A stretch of 64,000 nucleotides of DNA, taken from contig JALQCR010000032.1 in the NCBI GenBank assembly GCA_023336205.1, positions 1-64,000 on the forward strand, in the 5' to 3' direction. The stretch comes from Pseudanabaena sp. Salubria-1 (GTDB lineage: Bacteria > Cyanobacteriota > Cyanobacteriia > Pseudanabaenales > Pseudanabaenaceae). The position numbers and the translations under genes were made by a program. Every line of letters starts with the position of its first letter. Positions within the stretch are counted from its first letter, which is position 1. Positions 35,503 through 44,128 of this stretch are shown here, piece after piece. The notes under the pieces are model-generated. The model did not search any database and was not told the DNA's origin. It saw only the letters and a list, made by a program, of their open reading frames with translations.

Positions 35503-36255
35503 ATGTTATTAATTGAAGAATTACACAAGCGATTTAGTAATGGATTTGTCGGTTTAGGATCGATTGATTTAACCGTGAATCGATCAGAAATTATCAGTCT
35601 GATTGGTACAAGTGGTTGTGGCAAAAGTACAATCCTGCGGATCATTGCGGGTTTATCTTTTCCGTCTAGTGGCATGGTTCGCATTGATGACCAGATCATT
35701 ACTAAACCCCATCCAGAAATTAGTATTATCTTCCAAGAGTCACGGCTGATGCCTTGGCTGACGGTTTGGGAAAATATTCAATTTGGTTTGCAACATTTAC
35801 CGAAAAACCAGAGGAATTTGCTGACGGGTGAAATTATCGAAAAGGTGGGCTTAACTCAATTTGCTAAGGCTTTACCCAAACAGCTTTCAGGTGGAATGGC
35901 ACAGAGAGTGGCGATCGCTCGCGCCCTTGTCACTAATCCTTCGATTCTACTTCTTGATGAACCCTTTAGCGCCCTTGATGCTTTTACAAGACTGAGTTTG
36001 CAAGATCACCTCTTGCAAATTTGGGAATATGATCGCCCGACAATGATTCTGGTTACTCATGATGTTGAAGAAGCCCTCATGCTCAGCGATCGCGTAATTG
36101 TAATGCGTGGTAATCCCGGACGCATTCATCAAGAATTTGTGATCGACTTGCCCCGTCCCCGCAAGCGTACCGATCAACAGATTCAATATTGGAAAGAACG
36201 ACTTTTGGATACTCTCGATTTATCCATAGGCGATCGGCTGGCTGTTGAAGCATAA
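35503..36255 (+). CDS. ssuB: sulfonate-type ABC transporter ATP-binding protein
   Basis: The start at ATG 35503 follows a GGGAGG box at 35488; an earlier open start at 35461 lacks one and overlaps the permease. The 250-residue ATPase has Walker A GTSGCGKST, Q-loop IFQESRLMPW, signature LSGGMAQRV, Walker B SILLLDEPFSALDA and the switch His in LVTHDVEEAL. These are typical of SsuB/TauB. It completes the transporter with the two genes before it. Confidence 0.95.
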   Translation: MLLIEELHKRFSNGFVGLGSIDLTVNRSEIISLIGTSGCGKSTILRIIAGLSFPSSGMVRIDDQIITKPHPEISIIFQESRLMPWLTVWENIQFGLQHLPKNQRNLLTGEIIEKVGLTQFAKALPKQLSGGMAQRVAIARALVTNPSILLLDEPFSALDAFTRLSLQDHLLQIWEYDRPTMILVTHDVEEALMLSDRVIVMRGNPGRIHQEFVIDLPRPRKRTDQQIQYWKERLLDTLDLSIGDRLAVEA

Positions 36256-36273
36256 AATACAAAAACTAAAACT

Positions 36274-37095
36274 ATGACATTTACTGCTACTCATTCCACT
36301 TATGATCCCACCCTCTTTGCAGGTGTGGCAAAGTATTACAGCCAATTTCGTCCACGTTATAACGATGATCTTTATCAATTACTGATCAAAGAATTTCAAC
36401 TAGATGGAACTGGGCGCTTACTCGATCTTGGAACTGGTACAGGACTAATCGCGATCGCTCTCAGCCCACATTTCAAGGAAGTAGTTGCCCTTGATCCTGA
36501 TCCTGAAATGCTGAAGGAGGCACAGCAAGAAGCAGAACTAGACAATATTCAAAATATCCAATGGGTAAATACTCAAGCGGAAAATATTTCCGAAGAGTTA
36601 GGTGAATTTCGTCTAGTTACCATTGGTCGCGCCTATCACTGGTTTCATAAGCCAAAGGTGCTGAAACTAGCTAGCGATCGCCTAATTCAAGGTGGTGGCA
36701 TTGCTATTACTTACAGTCATCAAGATATTTGGCACAGTACGGAACTTTGGAAAATCAATGTTCTCGATGTTGTCAAAAAATATCTTGGTGAGAAACGTCG
36801 TGTTGGTAATAGCACCATCGAAAACCTTGATGATACTTACTCCGCACTGCCTAGCTTACTAAAACAATCGGGTTTCAGTAATCCCAAATTTCAAAGGCTT
36901 ACCATTATCAAAACTTGGACAGTTAATAGTTGGATTGGTTATCTCTATTCAACCGCTTTTGCCCGTCCTGTCTATTTTGGCGATCGCCTTGCCGAATTTG
37001 AGAAAGACATTGAACAAACTCTACTCACACTCTTTCCATCAGGCGAATTTGTCGAGCAAATTCCCATTGACGTTTATCTAGCCCATAAAAATTAA
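36274..37095 (+). CDS. class I SAM-dependent methyltransferase
   Basis: A 273-residue enzyme with SAM-binding motif I GRLLDLGTGTGLIAIALS near residue 47, the acidic VVALDPDPEMLKEA next, and GGGIAITYSHQD near 150. It belongs to the Methyltransf_11/25 type often annotated as trans-aconitate or ubiquinone/menaquinone-like methyltransferase; the actual substrate is unknown. It starts 19 bases after ssuB, so it is co-transcribed with the transporter and may act on an imported sulfur compound or detoxify a product. Confidence 0.85.
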   Translation: MTFTATHSTYDPTLFAGVAKYYSQFRPRYNDDLYQLLIKEFQLDGTGRLLDLGTGTGLIAIALSPHFKEVVALDPDPEMLKEAQQEAELDNIQNIQWVNTQAENISEELGEFRLVTIGRAYHWFHKPKVLKLASDRLIQGGGIAITYSHQDIWHSTELWKINVLDVVKKYLGEKRRVGNSTIENLDDTYSALPSLLKQSGFSNPKFQRLTIIKTWTVNSWIGYLYSTAFARPVYFGDRLAEFEKDIEQTLLTLFPSGEFVEQIPIDVYLAHKN

Positions 37096-37101
37096 ATCTC
37101 T

Positions 37102-37132
37102 AGTGTTTGCGGCGTGAAGCGCCGCAAACACT
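37102..37132. terminator. hairpin after the methyltransferase gene
   Basis: The perfect arms AGTGTTTGCGGCG and CGCCGCAAACACT lie around a TGAAG loop between the methyltransferase and second binding-protein genes. It resembles 30976-31014 in its GCG-GAAGCGC core. No U-run follows. Confidence 0.7.
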
Positions 37133-37152
37133 CAATCTAAATCTAAATTACT

Positions 37153-38205
37153 ATGCTAAAAACATTCACTCGCAACTTTCCTAAGCTAATCCAAAGTTCT
37201 ACGATCCGCTTTGCTACTGGACTAACCATCAGCCTTGCCATTGTCTCCTGCGCCCCTACCGCCACCACTAATACAACCCCAGCCACCCCTAGCGCAAACC
37301 AACCCGCCGCCACTCCCGACAGCAAACCCACAGAAGCGATCGTGGTGAGAATTGGGCATCAGAAGTTCGATCCCTTAACTTTAGTGAAAAACAAAGGCAA
37401 ACTGGAAGCACGTCTCAAGCCTCTTGGTGTCACCGAAGTTAAATGGACAGAATTTCCTTCGGGACCTCCGCAAATGGAAGCACTAGCTGCGGGTAGTATT
37501 GACATTGCCCGTACAGGTGATGCGCCGCCTGTGGCAGCCCAAGCCGCAGGTTCTAATTTTGTTTATGTGGGAACTAGCGCTCCTAAAGATAGTAGCTCGG
37601 CTTTGCTAGTTAAGGAAGAATCGCCAATCAAAACCGTCGCTGATCTTAAAGGTAAAAAGGTCGCCTTTGCGAAGGGTTCCAGCGCCAATTATCTAATCGT
37701 CAGAATCCTCGAATCAGAAGGCTTGAAATGGGAAGACATCACTCCCGTCTACCTCTCCCCCGCCGATGCCAGAGCCGCCTTTGAGCAAGACAATGTTGAT
37801 GCTTGGGTGATTTGGGACCCTTTCTATGCTTTGGTACAGTCTAAAACTCCTGTGCGCGTGATCCGCGATAGTAAAGGGCTAGTCACAAATCGTGACTTTT
37901 ATCTAGCTCCTAAATCCTTTGCTGACAAACATCCTAAAATTATTGAGGCAATTCGCGCCGAAACTGAAGAAGTAGCAACTTGGGCAAAGGCAAATCCTGA
38001 TCAAGTTGCTGAATTCTTGTCACCTCTCCTCAAGATCAACAAGCCAGTTCTTCTAACTGTTACCAATCGCCGTACATACGGGTTTGAAACTATTCCGCCT
38101 GAAGTAGTTGCCGAACAACAAGCGATCGCTGATTCGTTCTTCAAGCTAAAATTAATTCCTAAAGAAATCAAAGTTTCTGAAGTAATTTGGCTAGCTCCTA
38201 AATAA
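37153..38205 (+). CDS. ssuA: second sulfonate-binding lipoprotein
   Basis: A 350-residue protein with lipobox LAIVSCAP (Cys near residue 34) and a threonine/alanine/proline-rich linker. VRIGHQKFDPLTLVKNKGKL, VKWTEFPSGPPQMEALAAGS and TGDAPPVAAQAAG are the canonical SsuA segments, closer to the truncated gene at 25899 than to the one at 33474. It probably supplies the same permease with another substrate. It sits directly before the flavin oxidoreductase gene. Confidence 0.9.
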   Translation: MLKTFTRNFPKLIQSSTIRFATGLTISLAIVSCAPTATTNTTPATPSANQPAATPDSKPTEAIVVRIGHQKFDPLTLVKNKGKLEARLKPLGVTEVKWTEFPSGPPQMEALAAGSIDIARTGDAPPVAAQAAGSNFVYVGTSAPKDSSSALLVKEESPIKTVADLKGKKVAFAKGSSANYLIVRILESEGLKWEDITPVYLSPADARAAFEQDNVDAWVIWDPFYALVQSKTPVRVIRDSKGLVTNRDFYLAPKSFADKHPKIIEAIRAETEEVATWAKANPDQVAEFLSPLLKINKPVLLTVTNRRTYGFETIPPEVVAEQQAIADSFFKLKLIPKEIKVSEVIWLAPK

Positions 38206-38217
38206 CCCACCTCCCCA

Positions 38218-38236
38218 CCTCTCCCAATGGGAGAGG
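38218..38236. repeat. CCTCTCCCA...TGGGAGAGG inverted repeat
   Basis: A short inverted repeat of a kind found between many cyanobacterial genes. It lies between the second binding-protein and oxidoreductase genes. Confidence 0.7.
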
Positions 38237-38261
38237 GAATAAATTTTGTTGATGCAAAAAT

Positions 38262-39437
38262 ATGACTCAAGATTATTTAGAAATTGCCACTGCATACGTT
38301 AAAAAATTAGCGGCTGAATTTGCGACAACCTCTATAGAACGCGATAAAAATGGTGGCACACCCAAATATGAACGCGATCGCATTCGAGATAGTGGCTTAC
38401 TCAAAATAGCGATACCGAAAGCCTATGGTGGTTGGGAATTACCTTGGCATGAAGTATTTAAAATCAGTCGTGAATTTGCCAAAGTTGATAGCGCAATCGC
38501 CCATGTCTATTCCTACCATCATTTAGGAGTAACAATTCCGCATATCTTTGGTTCTGAAGAACAGAAAGAAAAATTCTATTTGGAAACAGTCAACAGTAAT
38601 TGGTTTTGGTGCAATGCGCTCAATCCTCTAGATAGAAGGGCAACCCTGACGAGAGATGGCGATATCTGGCGATTGAATGGTGCTAAAAGTTTCTGCTCTG
38701 GTTCTATCGATTCTGATATCTTACCGATCGCTGCCGTTAATCAAGACACTAATACCTTAACGATTTTAGCAATTCCCACACATCGTATAGGCGTTACCGT
38801 TCATGACGATTGGGATAACATCGGGCAACGTCAAACTTCTAGCGGTACTGTCAGTTTTGAGCAAGTACAGGTATTTCCCCAAGAGATATTTGGCGATCGC
38901 AGTCAAAGCGATCGCCCATTTAAAACAATTCGTGCTTGTCTAACCCAATTAAATTTAGCGAATATTTATCTAGGAATTGCGATTGGCGCTTTTGAAGACG
39001 CAAGGGAATATACCCAGACAGAAACGAGACCTTTTATTAGTTCAGGTGTAGATAATGCGACTCAAGATCCGTACATATTAGAAAAGTATGGTGATATGTG
39101 GGTACATCTCCAAGCTACAGAAGCACTCACCGATCTCGCAGGACTAGCATTACAAGCAGCATGGGAACAGGAATGGGATCTCACAGAGCAACAACGAGGC
39201 GAAACGGCGATCGCGATCGCGACGGCTAAAGTTGCCGCGCACAAAGTCGGTTTAGATGTAACCAGTCGCATTTTTGAAGTGATGGGCGCTAGGTCAACTT
39301 CTGCTAAATATGGTTTTGATCGATATTGGCGCAATTTACGCACTTTCACGCTGCATGATCCTGTGGAATACAAAATTAAAGCGATCGGTGATTGGGCGCT
39401 AAATCATCAAATTCCTAAACCTGATTTCTATATCTAA
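38262..39437 (+). CDS. acyl-CoA dehydrogenase-like flavin oxidoreductase (SfnB/DszC type)
   Basis: A 391-residue protein of the acyl-CoA dehydrogenase fold. The N-terminal helical domain has RDKNGGTPKYERDRIRDSGL, the middle beta domain has FWCNALNPLDRRAT and LNGAKSFCSGSIDSDILPIA, and the C-terminal helical domain has VGLDVTSRIFEVMGARSTSA. Relatives in sulfur clusters (SfnB, DszC, DmoA-associated) are reduced-flavin monooxygenases or desulfurisation enzymes, not fatty-acid enzymes. Its place after the SsuA gene supports that reading. It would need a flavin reductase, which is not in this window. Confidence 0.85.
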   Translation: MTQDYLEIATAYVKKLAAEFATTSIERDKNGGTPKYERDRIRDSGLLKIAIPKAYGGWELPWHEVFKISREFAKVDSAIAHVYSYHHLGVTIPHIFGSEEQKEKFYLETVNSNWFWCNALNPLDRRATLTRDGDIWRLNGAKSFCSGSIDSDILPIAAVNQDTNTLTILAIPTHRIGVTVHDDWDNIGQRQTSSGTVSFEQVQVFPQEIFGDRSQSDRPFKTIRACLTQLNLANIYLGIAIGAFEDAREYTQTETRPFISSGVDNATQDPYILEKYGDMWVHLQATEALTDLAGLALQAAWEQEWDLTEQQRGETAIAIATAKVAAHKVGLDVTSRIFEVMGARSTSAKYGFDRYWRNLRTFTLHDPVEYKIKAIGDWALNHQIPKPDFYI

Positions 39438-39467
39438 AAAAAGGGGCGCTAAGCGCCCCTTTTTTAG
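39434..39467. terminator. bidirectional terminator
   Basis: TAAAAAAAGGGGCGCT and AGCGCCCCTTTTTTTA form a near-perfect hairpin with A and T runs on both sides. It lies between the convergent oxidoreductase and porin genes and overlaps both ends. Confidence 0.95.
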
Positions 39468-41156
39468 TTAAAAAGTAAAAGTAGTCCGAATCACACCAAC
39501 AGTAGCTGTACCATTGGCGCTATTACTGTTGGCATTAAATACGAAATACACCCCAGGAGTAATACTAATGTTTTTAGAAATACGGAAGCGATATAGAGCT
39601 TCAAGATGATAGGGAGTTGCATCGTTAGCTGGAGCTACGCCTTTAGTCGCTGTTCCACTTATACTATTTTTGTATAGAGGTTGACCAAAGATAATTGCGC
39701 CAAGATCGCCTTCACTAAAGATATCTTTGAAAGAGAGTGCCGTTGACCAACTCGTAAACGTAGTTGAACCCGCAGAGCTAACAGCATCAGCAAAAATATA
39801 AGAACCCCATGTATTGAAAGTAACCTTGTTGGTGATATCCCAAACAAGGCTGCCCACAACAGTATTAGCCCTAGTACCAGTAATAATACCGCCAGTAATC
39901 AATTCTTGATTTAATCCAGAATCAAGACTAGCGGTTTGGTGGTAGCTATTGGCATAACCAATTCCCAACTTCAACGCATCGCTAGGCTTCCAGACCAACT
40001 GAGCCGCGGCCACAGTTGAACCACCAAACAAACCACCCTGTCCACCAAGAGTTGGAGCTGCTGCATTATTTGCCGAATAAGCGACTTGTAAGTTGCCCTG
40101 TGGCGATAACTTCCAATCAAAGCCCAATACAGCAACGCTAGCACCACCACTACCAATCCGTAGCAATGGATTGAGCCGACCAAACCGAGAAAGTGTCCCC
40201 TGTCCGTCGTTGTTAAGTGGATTGAGAGGGTCGATAATGTCTTCTGTTTGACCGATTGGTGCGACATAACCTGTAAAGGCATCACCAATTGGGAATTTAT
40301 ACCATAAACGATTCAGGTTAAACTCATTGGCAGCACCACCAGTGTCATAGGAAAGCCTTGTACCATTACCGCTATTGAGTGCGGGAGCAATCAAGTTTTG
40401 CGTATTACTGGCTTGTAGACGAGTTCTCAATAAATCTTTGCCTGTAAAGCTCGTATCCAAGTTGAGGCGAACGCGGTAGCTAAAGGTGGTATTAGTGCGA
40501 TCGCTACCCACAGGAACATTGCTACCATCGGAAGCTGCCGCCAAGCTAAAGATGGCTTCACCACGAAGCTTTGTTGTTGTCGAAAACTGCTGAGCTTCTA
40601 GCTTAGCGGTCTTGGCATCAAGGGCATCAACACGACCACGGAGAGTAGCGAGTTCTGCTGCAAATTCTTCTTGAAGTTTTTGCAACGTTGCGAGATCTTC
40701 TTTGCTGACTTTATCAGCTAGTCCAGCAGAAATTATTTCATTAATTTTATCTAATGCAGAGTTCAAACCTGCTGCAAATTCGTAACGAGAGAGGGATTGC
40801 CTACCTCGAAATGTGCGATCAGGATAGCCTGCTATCACACCATAACGCTCTACTAACGATTGCAATGCTGTAAAAGCCCAGTCCGTAGAACGCACATCAC
40901 TGAGTTGAGATACAGAAGTTACATTTTGCGAAATCCTACGGTTTGATAGAGGATCAGTACTCGCTGAACGAATTAGTTCGGATTCTTTGATGACTACATT
41001 ATTATCAGTTGTCTTCACGATGCTATCAGATAGACTTTCTGCATTAGCAACATTGGGCGCGATCACTATGCCAAGAATACCTGTAGTCAAGGTTACAGTT
41101 ATAGCAGAACCTAGAAGGCGATCACTGACAGCTTTCTGATGTTTAAATTTGGACAT
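39468..41156 (-). CDS. SLH-domain OprB-type porin
   Basis: A 562-residue outer-membrane porin. It has a signal peptide (cleavage near NVANAES). The SLH domain near residues 90-140 (DWAFTALQSLVERYGVIAGY, SRYEFAAGLNSALDKI) anchors to the cell wall. A short coiled coil follows (LQKLQEEFAAELATLRGRVD), then the OprB beta barrel, rich in alternating aromatic and polar residues and ending in a terminal phenylalanine (TFTF). This is the standard major cyanobacterial porin, often proposed to pass inorganic ions. It faces the sulfur cluster and shares its terminator. Confidence 0.95.
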   Translation of the reverse strand: MSKFKHQKAVSDRLLGSAITVTLTTGILGIVIAPNVANAESLSDSIVKTTDNNVVIKESELIRSASTDPLSNRRISQNVTSVSQLSDVRSTDWAFTALQSLVERYGVIAGYPDRTFRGRQSLSRYEFAAGLNSALDKINEIISAGLADKVSKEDLATLQKLQEEFAAELATLRGRVDALDAKTAKLEAQQFSTTTKLRGEAIFSLAAASDGSNVPVGSDRTNTTFSYRVRLNLDTSFTGKDLLRTRLQASNTQNLIAPALNSGNGTRLSYDTGGAANEFNLNRLWYKFPIGDAFTGYVAPIGQTEDIIDPLNPLNNDGQGTLSRFGRLNPLLRIGSGGASVAVLGFDWKLSPQGNLQVAYSANNAAAPTLGGQGGLFGGSTVAAAQLVWKPSDALKLGIGYANSYHQTASLDSGLNQELITGGIITGTRANTVVGSLVWDITNKVTFNTWGSYIFADAVSSAGSTTFTSWSTALSFKDIFSEGDLGAIIFGQPLYKNSISGTATKGVAPANDATPYHLEALYRFRISKNISITPGVYFVFNANSNSANGTATVGVIRTTFTF

Positions 41157-41534
41157 TATTAGACTTTCCTCACACAGTGGAAATTAATGAAAACAATTGG
41201 AAGTTAGAGTATGTAGCAAAATCTCGCGAAGTAATTGTTAAATAGAAGCATGGCAAAATGGGCAAAAGCCTCAGATATTGGCATTTTTGCTAAGATAACT
41301 CGATTCAATTTATTAAATTTATTACTTCGCTGTGATTAAAAATACAGTAGCAGGAAGAACTATTCAAAAGTAAGTATAGTAGGAGACATTATAGAAATTT
41401 CTAGAAAAAGTTTTTTGATTGAGCTATGTTCTACAACAAAACTTGAATTCAATTAAGATGTTAAAAAGCAAAAAAATCTATAAAGAAGTTAAGATTTAAG
41501 AATTGAATGCTAATTCTATTATTGAGAATCACAA
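41157..41534. other. AT-rich intergenic region upstream of the porin
   Basis: About 380 bases, AT-rich, with no credible gene. It should contain the promoter and leader of the strongly expressed porin gene that reads leftward from 41156. I cannot assign boxes. Confidence 0.5.
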
Positions 41535-42518
41535 TCAAATTTTCGGAGACTTGAGAACAGTTAACAGGAGAATCCACCAAGGCACTTTCAGATCGGGAAT
41601 GAAATTAGTTCTAGATTTCAGACTTGGGAAACCTTGCGCCAATAAAAATCTAAGGGAACGTAAAGAAGCAGGACGCTGCTCATACTCATCCACTATTCCA
41701 TAGTTCGCAGCAAGTTCTGCCGCAATCTGAACTTTCCCAGTTCGTCTCATCAGGTCTTGATCATTATATAGAGACGCAATTACCCTACCGACAAACAAAG
41801 GAGTTTCCCAATTAAACTTATCCGAGATCGCCGCCACACCAAGATTACTATCATTATCCTCAAGATTGTCGTCAGCCAACTGATGAAACTGCTCAGTACC
41901 AACAATCCCCGGCCAAAGTGAAATCGAAGCAACATTAAACGGCTTGAGTTCCAATGCCATATCAGCCGCAAGGCGATCGCAAGCAGATTTACCAGTACCA
42001 TAGGCTACACCAAAGATAGGAGCTAACCCACCCCAAGAAGAAATCGTCACTATCAAACCTTGTTTGCGTTGAGTCATCATCTTCGCCGCAAAATGACTTG
42101 CTACATAGTGACTTCGCAAACCGACTTGATTGCAAGCATCCCAAAGACTAAGATCCGATTCCCAAAATGGTTTACCCTTGGCATCAATTAGAGATCGCAC
42201 TCCACCATAAGCATTATTCACTAAGAGATCCAATTGTCCATTTTGTTCTCGATCAATTTGCTCAAATAGAGATTTAATTTGCTCATCATCATTATGATCG
42301 ATGGAAACTACAATACATATCCCACCTGCTTTTTCGACTGCGGATTTCGTTTCTAGTAAGCTGCCCGAAATAGAATCTGTTGAACTTGTCTGATTCATAC
42401 TGCGACCCGTGATATAAACCAGCGCACCTGCTTCACCTAAACCAATGGCAATACCTTTACCAATTCCCCGTGATGCTCCCGTTACCAATGCAACTTTACC
42501 TTTCAAATTTCCTGACAT
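41535..42518 (-). CDS. short-chain dehydrogenase/reductase
   Basis: A 327-residue SDR. The nucleotide-binding TGASRGIGKGIAIGLGEA comes first, then LLVNNAYGG near residue 100, the Ser in ISSWGGLAP, and Tyr/Lys in YGTGKSACDRLAADMALEL. The catalytic set is complete. The extended C-terminus (SLRFLLAQGFPSLKSRTNFI) is longer than in classical SDRs and resembles the DHRS1-like group. The substrate is unknown. It stands alone. Confidence 0.9.
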   Translation of the reverse strand: MSGNLKGKVALVTGASRGIGKGIAIGLGEAGALVYITGRSMNQTSSTDSISGSLLETKSAVEKAGGICIVVSIDHNDDEQIKSLFEQIDREQNGQLDLLVNNAYGGVRSLIDAKGKPFWESDLSLWDACNQVGLRSHYVASHFAAKMMTQRKQGLIVTISSWGGLAPIFGVAYGTGKSACDRLAADMALELKPFNVASISLWPGIVGTEQFHQLADDNLEDNDSNLGVAAISDKFNWETPLFVGRVIASLYNDQDLMRRTGKVQIAAELAANYGIVDEYEQRPASLRSLRFLLAQGFPSLKSRTNFIPDLKVPWWILLLTVLKSPKI

Positions 42519-42854
42519 GAGAAATTGCCTCCATAGAGATATAGCTAATTAGAAAATCTTTTTCTGATCTAGTCTATAGCTTTAACATCCTTAAACAGAT
42601 TGAGTAAATTCTTGGACTAATAGACAATAAAAATATTGCAAAGCATTTCAGACTCCATTAGGTTTTTTTCAAATAGAAAATTAACGCGAATGAAGAAGAG
42701 AACATACATTATCATATTAAACATTCAAGCCAAATAAATTAACCATCGATTGTCCGACAACTAAATGATTAGTGACCTAAACGACTAAAAAACTAACGAA
42801 AAATATGCATTTGGCACTACTTTACTAACAACTTTACAAAACGTCATCTGCAAC
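42519..42854. other. AT-rich gap with no gene
   Basis: About 335 bases without a reading frame or repeat that I can name. The left part should hold the SDR promoter. Confidence 0.5.
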
Positions 42855-43121
42855 ATGGAAAGACTAAAACTAACACTCTCAAACGCTGATTATCAGCAGT
42901 GCCTAAAGCTTTGCCGCAAGGGGACTAGCCACATCTCGATGCTCAATCGCGCTCAAGTGTTGCTAGCTATGCACAATGGAGCCGCTATCCCAGAAATAAT
43001 CAAGGTTCTGGGTATCGAAAGGACAGGATTATGGCGATTGAGATCGCAATATCTCCGATGTGGTTTAAATGACGCTTTAGCAGATCATCGTCGTAAGCGT
43101 GATGTTGCAAATACAGCCTAA
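42855..43121 (+). pseudogene. helix-turn-helix head of an IS630-type transposase
   Basis: The 88 residues show ISMLNRAQVLLAMHNGAAIP, EIIKVLGIERTGLWRLRSQY and DALADHRRKR. That is the N-terminal winged-helix half of IS630-family transposases (HTH_29-like). The DDE catalytic half is missing; the next 90 bases hold no continuation. It is best read as an IS relic and not a regulator. Confidence 0.6.
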
Positions 43122-43217
43122 ATCACTACTGTATCGAGCTTTGATGATTGACCAGAACAGGGCTATGGTGCAAGATGCAGTCAAGCAAAAAAGCCCAATT
43201 TCTCCTACATTGAAAAC

Positions 43218-43802
43218 ATGAAAACATCTCCAAACGATGGGATGAGAGTTACCTATACTCCTCATCGCAATGGTTCCAAGTTCTTCAACAGAATCCAAGA
43301 CCCGCAGATTGCCACATTAGCCGCCACAATAGTCGGAATCGTCATTGCTTTCTCCTGTTCTAGAAGCATGTACCTGACTGCATTACTTGCCTTGATTGGC
43401 TTACTGTTGGCTTTTCCAACAACTTTACTAATGCTGTATGGCAAAGTTGAGCAACATCTGCGAAATCGCAAGTACAGCCCTGTTTTACTGCTAGGCACAG
43501 GAATTGGTTTCCTGATCGGTTTACTGTTGATTTTTACAATTGAGCCAGCCCAAGCCCAGTTTTTCAATAAAACCCAGACATGGTTAGGTGGTGCAATTCC
43601 TGGAGTAGATGCAGCTTTAGTTGCCCTAATCTTTAACGTGCTGCGAGCATTATTTGTGATTTATCTAGGGATTGGACTAGTAAAAGTGATCCAATCAGCC
43701 AGAAATGATGATGATTGGCAGCAATTAGCGCGTACTCCGTTGATTTTGGTGGTAACAGTGACTATGGGAGACCTTCTAGCCGCAGTTATTACTGGGGCTT
43801 AA
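43218..43802 (+). CDS. VirB2-like pilin/membrane protein of a conjugation system
   Basis: A 194-residue protein with four hydrophobic stretches. The first two (IATLAATIVGIVIAFSC; LTALLALIGLLLAFPTTLLM) form an extra N-terminal pair. The third ends in a signal-type site (LLIFTIEPAQAQFF), after which two helices (ALVALIFNVLRALFVIYLGI; PLILVVTVTMGDLLAAVI) match a VirB2/TrbC pilin. So it reads as a pilin with an added membrane leader. VirB3-like and VirB4-like genes follow with a five-base gap and an overlap. Family assignment is from hydropathy and context. Confidence 0.5.
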   Translation: MKTSPNDGMRVTYTPHRNGSKFFNRIQDPQIATLAATIVGIVIAFSCSRSMYLTALLALIGLLLAFPTTLLMLYGKVEQHLRNRKYSPVLLLGTGIGFLIGLLLIFTIEPAQAQFFNKTQTWLGGAIPGVDAALVALIFNVLRALFVIYLGIGLVKVIQSARNDDDWQQLARTPLILVVTVTMGDLLAAVITGA

Positions 43803-43807
43803 GAACC

Positions 43808-44128
43808 ATGTCAGATGAGTACAAATTCCGTAAGGTCAATGCAATTCTGGGGGCAAGTCCGAAGATTGGACCCTTTCCCACGGAACTGATTATTCCTTGG
43901 GCAATCATCAGCTTTACGCTGTTTATGATTTGCTACGTGTTTCTGAATATGTCATGGCTGTGGGTATCAATAATCGTGGCATGGGGAGATACGACATGGT
44001 GGATTTTAACGGGTTCTAAACCCTATCGGTTTCTATCAAAATTTATCCCTGTACCCAGATGGACGCGAGGCGCGTATCGGTATAGGGACATGAACAAACA
44101 GGAGCCAAAAAGATATGTCCGTCGCTAA
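43808..44128 (+). CDS. VirB3-like conjugation protein
   Basis: The start at ATG 43808 gives 106 residues. The N-terminal soluble part includes FRKVNAILGASPKIGPF. Two close hydrophobic helices follow (LIIPWAIISFTLFMICYVFL, WLWVSIIVAWGDTTWWILTG), then a basic tail. This matches small inner-membrane VirB3/TrbD-type proteins, which always lie before VirB4. It overlaps the VirB4-like start by 14 bases. Confidence 0.55.
   Translation: MSDEYKFRKVNAILGASPKIGPFPTELIIPWAIISFTLFMICYVFLNMSWLWVSIIVAWGDTTWWILTGSKPYRFLSKFIPVPRWTRGAYRYRDMNKQEPKRYVRR

Noticed and set aside
42855..43121. HTH protein as a regulator of the conjugation genes
   Set aside because: Its sequence fits the DNA-binding head of IS630-type transposases, and the catalytic half is simply missing.
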